Of a DNA stretch of 36,775 nt, positions 32,905 to 36,775 are shown one piece after another; the first letter of the stretch is position 1; every line of letters begins with the position of its first letter. The stretch comes from Acidobacteriota bacterium (GTDB taxonomy: Bacteria > Acidobacteriota > Terriglobia > Terriglobales > Acidobacteriaceae), in NCBI GenBank assembly GCA_003225555.1, contig QIAM01000081.1, positions 1 to 36,775 of the forward strand. The letters run 5' to 3'. The position numbers and the translations under genes were made by a program. The notes beneath the pieces are model-generated. The model saw only the letters and a list, made by a program, of their open reading frames with translations, did not search any database and was not told the DNA's origin.

Positions 32905-33149
32905 AAAAAGCTTTCAACTGTCAGCTCTCAGCCACGACTACGGATTATACGGGTGCAGCAGGATCAGGCTGCAGCCAGACTCTTCGGCACTAGCAAGGCA
33001 CTGCTGCAGGAATGCGGCATTTGGATTGACGGGTTTGGATGATTGTTGTTGAAACATCGACATATCCATCATAGACTGCTTTCCCAGCACTATCGCCGGT
33101 TAGCTAGCTGAAATACCCCCAAGGCCGTGTCCCGTCATGCTGTCCCGGA

Positions 33150-35931
33150 ATGGCGAAGTGCAAGGGCGAAATCTTGCTTATGTTGTCATACACTCGTCGC
33201 ACCCTCCTTGTGCCAGTACGCCCAGGTCATTTCTCTTCCTGGCTGAAGCCGGCACTCCTTCTTCTCCTGTTGACGGGTGGGACATGGCTGCACGCGGCGA
33301 CGGTTTCCGGAACCGTCAAAGATCCATCGGGAGCCGTCATTGCTGAGGCGAAGATCGAGATCACGGGCGCAGATCTGGTTGAGCCAGTCGTGGTTTTCTC
33401 GGACGGATTGGGTAAATTTGCGTCCCCGGATCTGAGAACTGGCAGATACGTGGTGCGGATCATCAAGGACGGTTTCGAGCCTCAGGAAGAGACCGTCGAC
33501 TTACCTGAAACTGCTGACCTTCAAATTATCCTCGCCATTGCGCGGCAGAAGATTGGCATCTCTGTTCCCGGGAATGCTCTGGCGTTCGCAAGTTCCGATC
33601 CACTGTATCGACAACTGCGCGAGATCGGATTGGGTCAAACCTTTCGCGTCGACAATTTCGCTCTGACTTGGGAGGCCGCCACCTTCCAGTTTCGCAAGGG
33701 AACACTGACTTTATTGCGCCCAGTGGATGGAGTTGTAACCGGCGCCATCTTCATCGGGGAAGGGCACTTCCATCTGAAGCCTGCAATTATGATTGACGCC
33801 CGGGAACTAAGCCGGCGTACAGGCGCAGCAGAAGCCGACGAAGACTTCAGCGAGGCGGTTTTCCGATTCACCCGCGGAGCTTACTCGAAATTTCTTCCCG
33901 GATTAGGCGATCGGCTGGAACCCGAGTCAGAGGCGCCCGATGTCTTCAAGCACTGGCGGGAGAGGATGCGACAGCGCCGGGAACAGGCTTTGGGTTTCAC
34001 TCAGTATCTGTTGCAGGGTGAAACCATGGACAACGTGGATGCGGACCTTCTGGCGGCTGTCTACAACGCCTCGCATCCCGAATTCTTTAATGCTTATCTC
34101 CGCGGCAAGAAGCATCACGATCTCCGCTTCTTCGTGAGAAATCGGGTTGGAGCGCTGCCCCAGCTCGATTCGCCCGAAGAAGTCGCTCTCATCAACTACG
34201 ATCCCGAAGGCATGGACGACGGTGTCTGGTACCTGGCGCACCTGAACTCCGAATACTCCAACCGTACCGCAAGTTCCCGTGAAGACCGCCGCCTGTTTGC
34301 CACACGCCGCTACAAGATCGAAACGGTCATTGCAAAGAGCAAGCATTTGTACAGCAGCGCTACAATCACCTTCCAGCCTCTAGTCGCGGGCGAAAGAGTG
34401 CTTAAGTTCGGTTTGCTGCCGAATCTGCGAGTCACGAAGGTTACAGACCAGCAAGGTCAGAATCTCTTCTTTATCCAGGAGAGCCGCAAGGAGGACGGTT
34501 CATTTTACACAATTCTTCCTTACGCGCCACCAGTCGGCCAAGACCAATCCATTAACGTCGAGTACGCGGGCGATAAGGTTCTGGAAGAGGCCGGACGGGG
34601 AAGTTTCTACATCAGCGCCCGCACCTCCTGGTATCCGAACCTGAATGGATTTGGAGAACGGGCCCTTTACGATCTTACCTTCAGGGTCCCGAAGAGATAC
34701 AAGGTCATCAGCGTTGGACGACTCCAGGGCGAGTCGATCGAAGATGATCTGGCGGTCAGCCACTGGATAACGCCGAAGCCGGTGGCAGTGGCGGGATTCA
34801 ACTACGGCGAATACACGAAGGTTGAACTCCCCGATGAAATCACCGGTTACAAGATTTCCGGCTACTTCCTGCGCGAGTTACCCGACAACCTGCGCCGGTA
34901 TAGTGCGCTGCAGACTCTGGCGCCCCATACCATGACGAAGTATGCCCTCCAACAGACTCGCGCGCAATTGCAGCTATGCAGTTTCTATTTCGGCAAGAGT
35001 CCTTATGACGAAATCTACATAACGGAGCAGCCGAATTTTAATTTCGGGCAATCCTGGCCCAACCTGGTCTACCTTCCGATCTCTGCCTACACGGATTCGA
35101 CACAGAGATGGATGCTATTCGGACAAATCAACAACAAATTCACCGGCTTCGTGCAGGAAGTGACTCCTCATGAAGTTGCCCACCAATGGTGGGGCCATGC
35201 CGTAGGTTGGGGTTCTTACCATGATCAGTGGCTCTCCGAGGGATTTGCCGAATTCTCCGCTGGCCTGTTTCTGCAGCAGGCAGTGGGGAAAGACTGGCGG
35301 AGGGATTACATCGAATTCTGGGAACGCCTGCGCCAGCGAATTCTCGAGAAGAACAATTTTGGCGTAGCTCCGAATGATGCCGGCCCCCTCTGGATGGGAC
35401 TGCGCCTGATTTCTCCTCGTACCGAAAATGCCTACCAGAATGTAACCTATCCCAAGGGTGCATACGTCCTGCAAATGCTGCGCTCCATAATGTACAGCCC
35501 TGAGGATCACGACAAGCCATTCATCGCTATGATGCATGACTTTGTGGAGAGCCATCGCGAAAGGGCAGCGACCACTGAATCCTTTAAGGCGATCGCACAT
35601 GAGCAAGATGATGGACCTGGAGGGGAATGGTCACCTGGACTGGTTTTTCGACGAGTGGGTGTATGGTATGCAGGTTCCGCTCTACCACTTCGAGTACCAG
35701 TTGTCTCCGGAAGTTGGCGGGAAAGTGAAACTCCATATGACCATCGCGCAGAGTGACGTTGACGAACACTTTGCTATGCTGGTTCCAGTTTTTGCAGATT
35801 TTGGCAGTGGAATGGTCCGTATTGGCCAAGTCGGAATCGCGGGTAATTCCACACGCACCGTGGATACCCTGCTGCCCAGCCAACCGAAGAAAGTTGCTCT
35901 TAACGCATACAAAGATGTCCTCGAACGATGA
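33150..35931 (+). pseudogene. M1-type peptidase, frameshifted near the 3' end
   Basis: The first frame (33150-35756) gives a signal/membrane segment (LLLLLLTGGTWLHAA, about 34-48), a carboxypeptidase-regulatory domain (50-125) and a gluzincin domain with HEVAH (674-678) and Glu697, the HExxH-x18-E zinc site of family M1; YPKGAYVL follows as in M1. The usual GxMEN aminopeptidase motif is not seen. After about residue 816 the frame becomes nonsense, while another frame (from about 35599 to 35931) carries the expected continuation (MDLEGNGHLDWFFDEWVYG). Adding a second CACATGAG at 35596-35603 restores one 929-aa frame. It could be a real mutation or a sequencing error; the catalytic domain is intact. 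The start at 33150 is uncertain; ATG 33180 is possible. Confidence 0.85.
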
Positions 35932-36017
35932 ACCCGCGCGGCCCAATTCATGAGGCTCACGCGTAGTTTAAGGCTACTTGGCCGAGCTGATAATTTTGGA
36001 GTGCTCGTTAATTGCGA

Positions 36018-36608
36018 TCATCCATCCAGTCTCGGTAGTACTGCCGGCACTCGCTCGCGATACGCCGCGTACGCCTCCCCAAACCGCTTCTCCAACTCCG
36101 CATCCTCCATCTGAATCATCACCGCGCCCGTGACCATCGCGAATCCCGTCAGCAGCCAGCACACCACTAGCCCCGTCCCCACGCTCCAGGCCAACATCTC
36201 GCACAGATGCCCCAGGTACACCGGATGCCGCACCCGCGCCCGAATCCCGGTCGTGACCAGCCGCTGCTCCCGATTTCCAGCCACGATTTCGGGAACCCCG
36301 TACAACTGCATGGGGCTGAATCCCGTTCGCGAAAGTTTGTACAGCAGCATTCCTGTGCCGAACAGGATGCCTGCCGGAATCCAGCTCCACGGCGTCGAAT
36401 GGATGAAGAGCATCACGTTGCGCCAGTGTGCGGTCAGCGCGCCCATCCCCACCCACATCAGGAGCCACGCCGGCACCAGCACGCGGTAAGGTGACCCGGA
36501 CCGCGCCCGCCACGACTGCGCCCGCGGATGAATCATCAGCCAGAACAACGGGATCGTCGAATACACCACGCACGCGATCCATCCCAAAGTTCGGAGTACG
36601 AGAAGCAT
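36018..36608 (-). CDS. Isoprenylcysteine methyltransferase-like membrane protein
   Basis: A 196-aa integral membrane protein with about five hydrophobic segments. The C-terminal region RARVRHPVYLGHLCEMLAWS (about 123-142) and the late EDAELEKRFGEAYAAYRERVP are the hallmarks of the ICMT/PEMT methyltransferase superfamily, where RHPxY and ExxLxxxFGxxYxxY bind S-adenosylmethionine. In bacteria such proteins methylate lipids or unknown small molecules; the substrate is not predictable here. The ribosome binding site before ATG 36608 is weak. It is convergent with the M1 gene and appears to stand alone. Confidence 0.85.
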   Translation of the reverse strand: MLLVLRTLGWIACVVYSTIPLFWLMIHPRAQSWRARSGSPYRVLVPAWLLMWVGMGALTAHWRNVMLFIHSTPWSWIPAGILFGTGMLLYKLSRTGFSPMQLYGVPEIVAGNREQRLVTTGIRARVRHPVYLGHLCEMLAWSVGTGLVVCWLLTGFAMVTGAVMIQMEDAELEKRFGEAYAAYRERVPAVLPRLDG

Positions 36609-36632
36609 GCACTGATTCTAGCCCGTGGTCGC

Positions 36633-36676
36633 TTTTCTCCGCGTGCTCTGCGGCCGTTCTCCGCGACCTCTGCGAT
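36633..36676 (+). repeat. Family E CTCTGCG repeat, copy 2
   Basis: Units TTCTCCGCG, GCTCTGCGG, TTCTCCGCG and CTCTGCGAT in series, like the array at 10793. It forms an inverted pair with the array at 36716, separated by about 39 AT-richer bases. Confidence 0.65.
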
Positions 36677-36715
36677 CATGACTTTGCATTTTGTCGAAAG
36701 CGAATCAAAACTTTA

Positions 36716-36765
36716 ATCGCAGAGAACGCTGAGAACTTCCGCAGAGTGCGCAGAGAAACCTCTGC
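36716..36765 (-). repeat. Family E repeat, inverted copy 3
   Basis: ATCGCAGAG, AACGCTGAG, CCGCAGAG and GCGCAGAG units: the reverse complement of the CTCTGCGAT-type array at 36633. The two arrays face each other around 36677-36715. Confidence 0.65.
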
Positions 36766-36775
36766 AAAATCCGAA

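Noticed and set aside
31546..33042. 498-codon rightward open frame
   Set aside because: Antisense to lolC/E, with His/Arg/Pro-rich composition typical of a shadow frame.

Overview
The window reads as an ordinary chromosomal stretch of an Acidobacteriota (Terriglobia-like) genome. The evidence is a large Oar-type TonB-dependent receptor with an N-terminal carboxypeptidase-regulatory domain, a transmembrane OmpR-type winged-helix/beta-propeller regulator, an M1-type peptidase with the same N-terminal domain, GC-rich coding sequence, and many short palindromic dispersed repeats between genes. No transposase, integrase, rRNA gene, phage gene or CRISPR array was seen. Taxonomy is inferred from gene types, not from a marker search.

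Layout. 1-2.4 kb: the start of a small leftward gene, two small rightward ORFs, an endonuclease III-like FeS protein and a tiny basic protein. 2.4-6.9 kb: leftward glycosyltransferase, GNAT-glyA pair and an alpha/beta hydrolase. 7.0-8.3 kb: rightward ArsR/SRPBCC cassette with a truncated second SRPBCC copy. 8.5-12.2 kb: leftward alr, HEAT-repeat protein and purB. 12.4-14.7 kb: translationally coupled marR and CLC transporter. 15.1-18.7 kb: TonB-dependent receptor. 18.7-19.3 kb: a gene-poor stretch holding a tRNA-like cloverleaf with a 9-bp acceptor stem and a 3-bp T stem, and a separate promoter-plus-hairpin unit. 19.3-25.5 kb: leftward propeller regulator, rightward metzincin-like protein, then leftward trypsin-like protease, secreted protein and cupin. 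25.8-27.6 kb: porin plus phosphate-binding-like protein. 27.8-32.9 kb: leftward clpC, lolD and lolC/E. 33.1-36.6 kb: rightward M1-type peptidase broken near its 3' end by a frameshift, then a leftward isoprenylcysteine methyltransferase-like membrane protein.

Most genes are housekeeping (glyA, alr, purB, clpC, lolCD) or common acidobacterial envelope genes. The points most worth a second look are: (1) the 9/3 tRNA-like gene at 18905-18991, matching the unusual allo-tRNA architecture reported from Acidobacteria; (2) an apparent 8-bp repeat-unit loss that frameshifts the M1 peptidase; (3) a palindromic dispersed repeat carried in frame inside lolC/E; (4) paired 18-bp palindromes upstream of a secreted-protein gene, and palindromes at the ArsR and MarR promoters; (5) a CLC protein with a non-acidic residue at the internal proton-glutamate position; (6) the truncated tandem SRPBCC copy.
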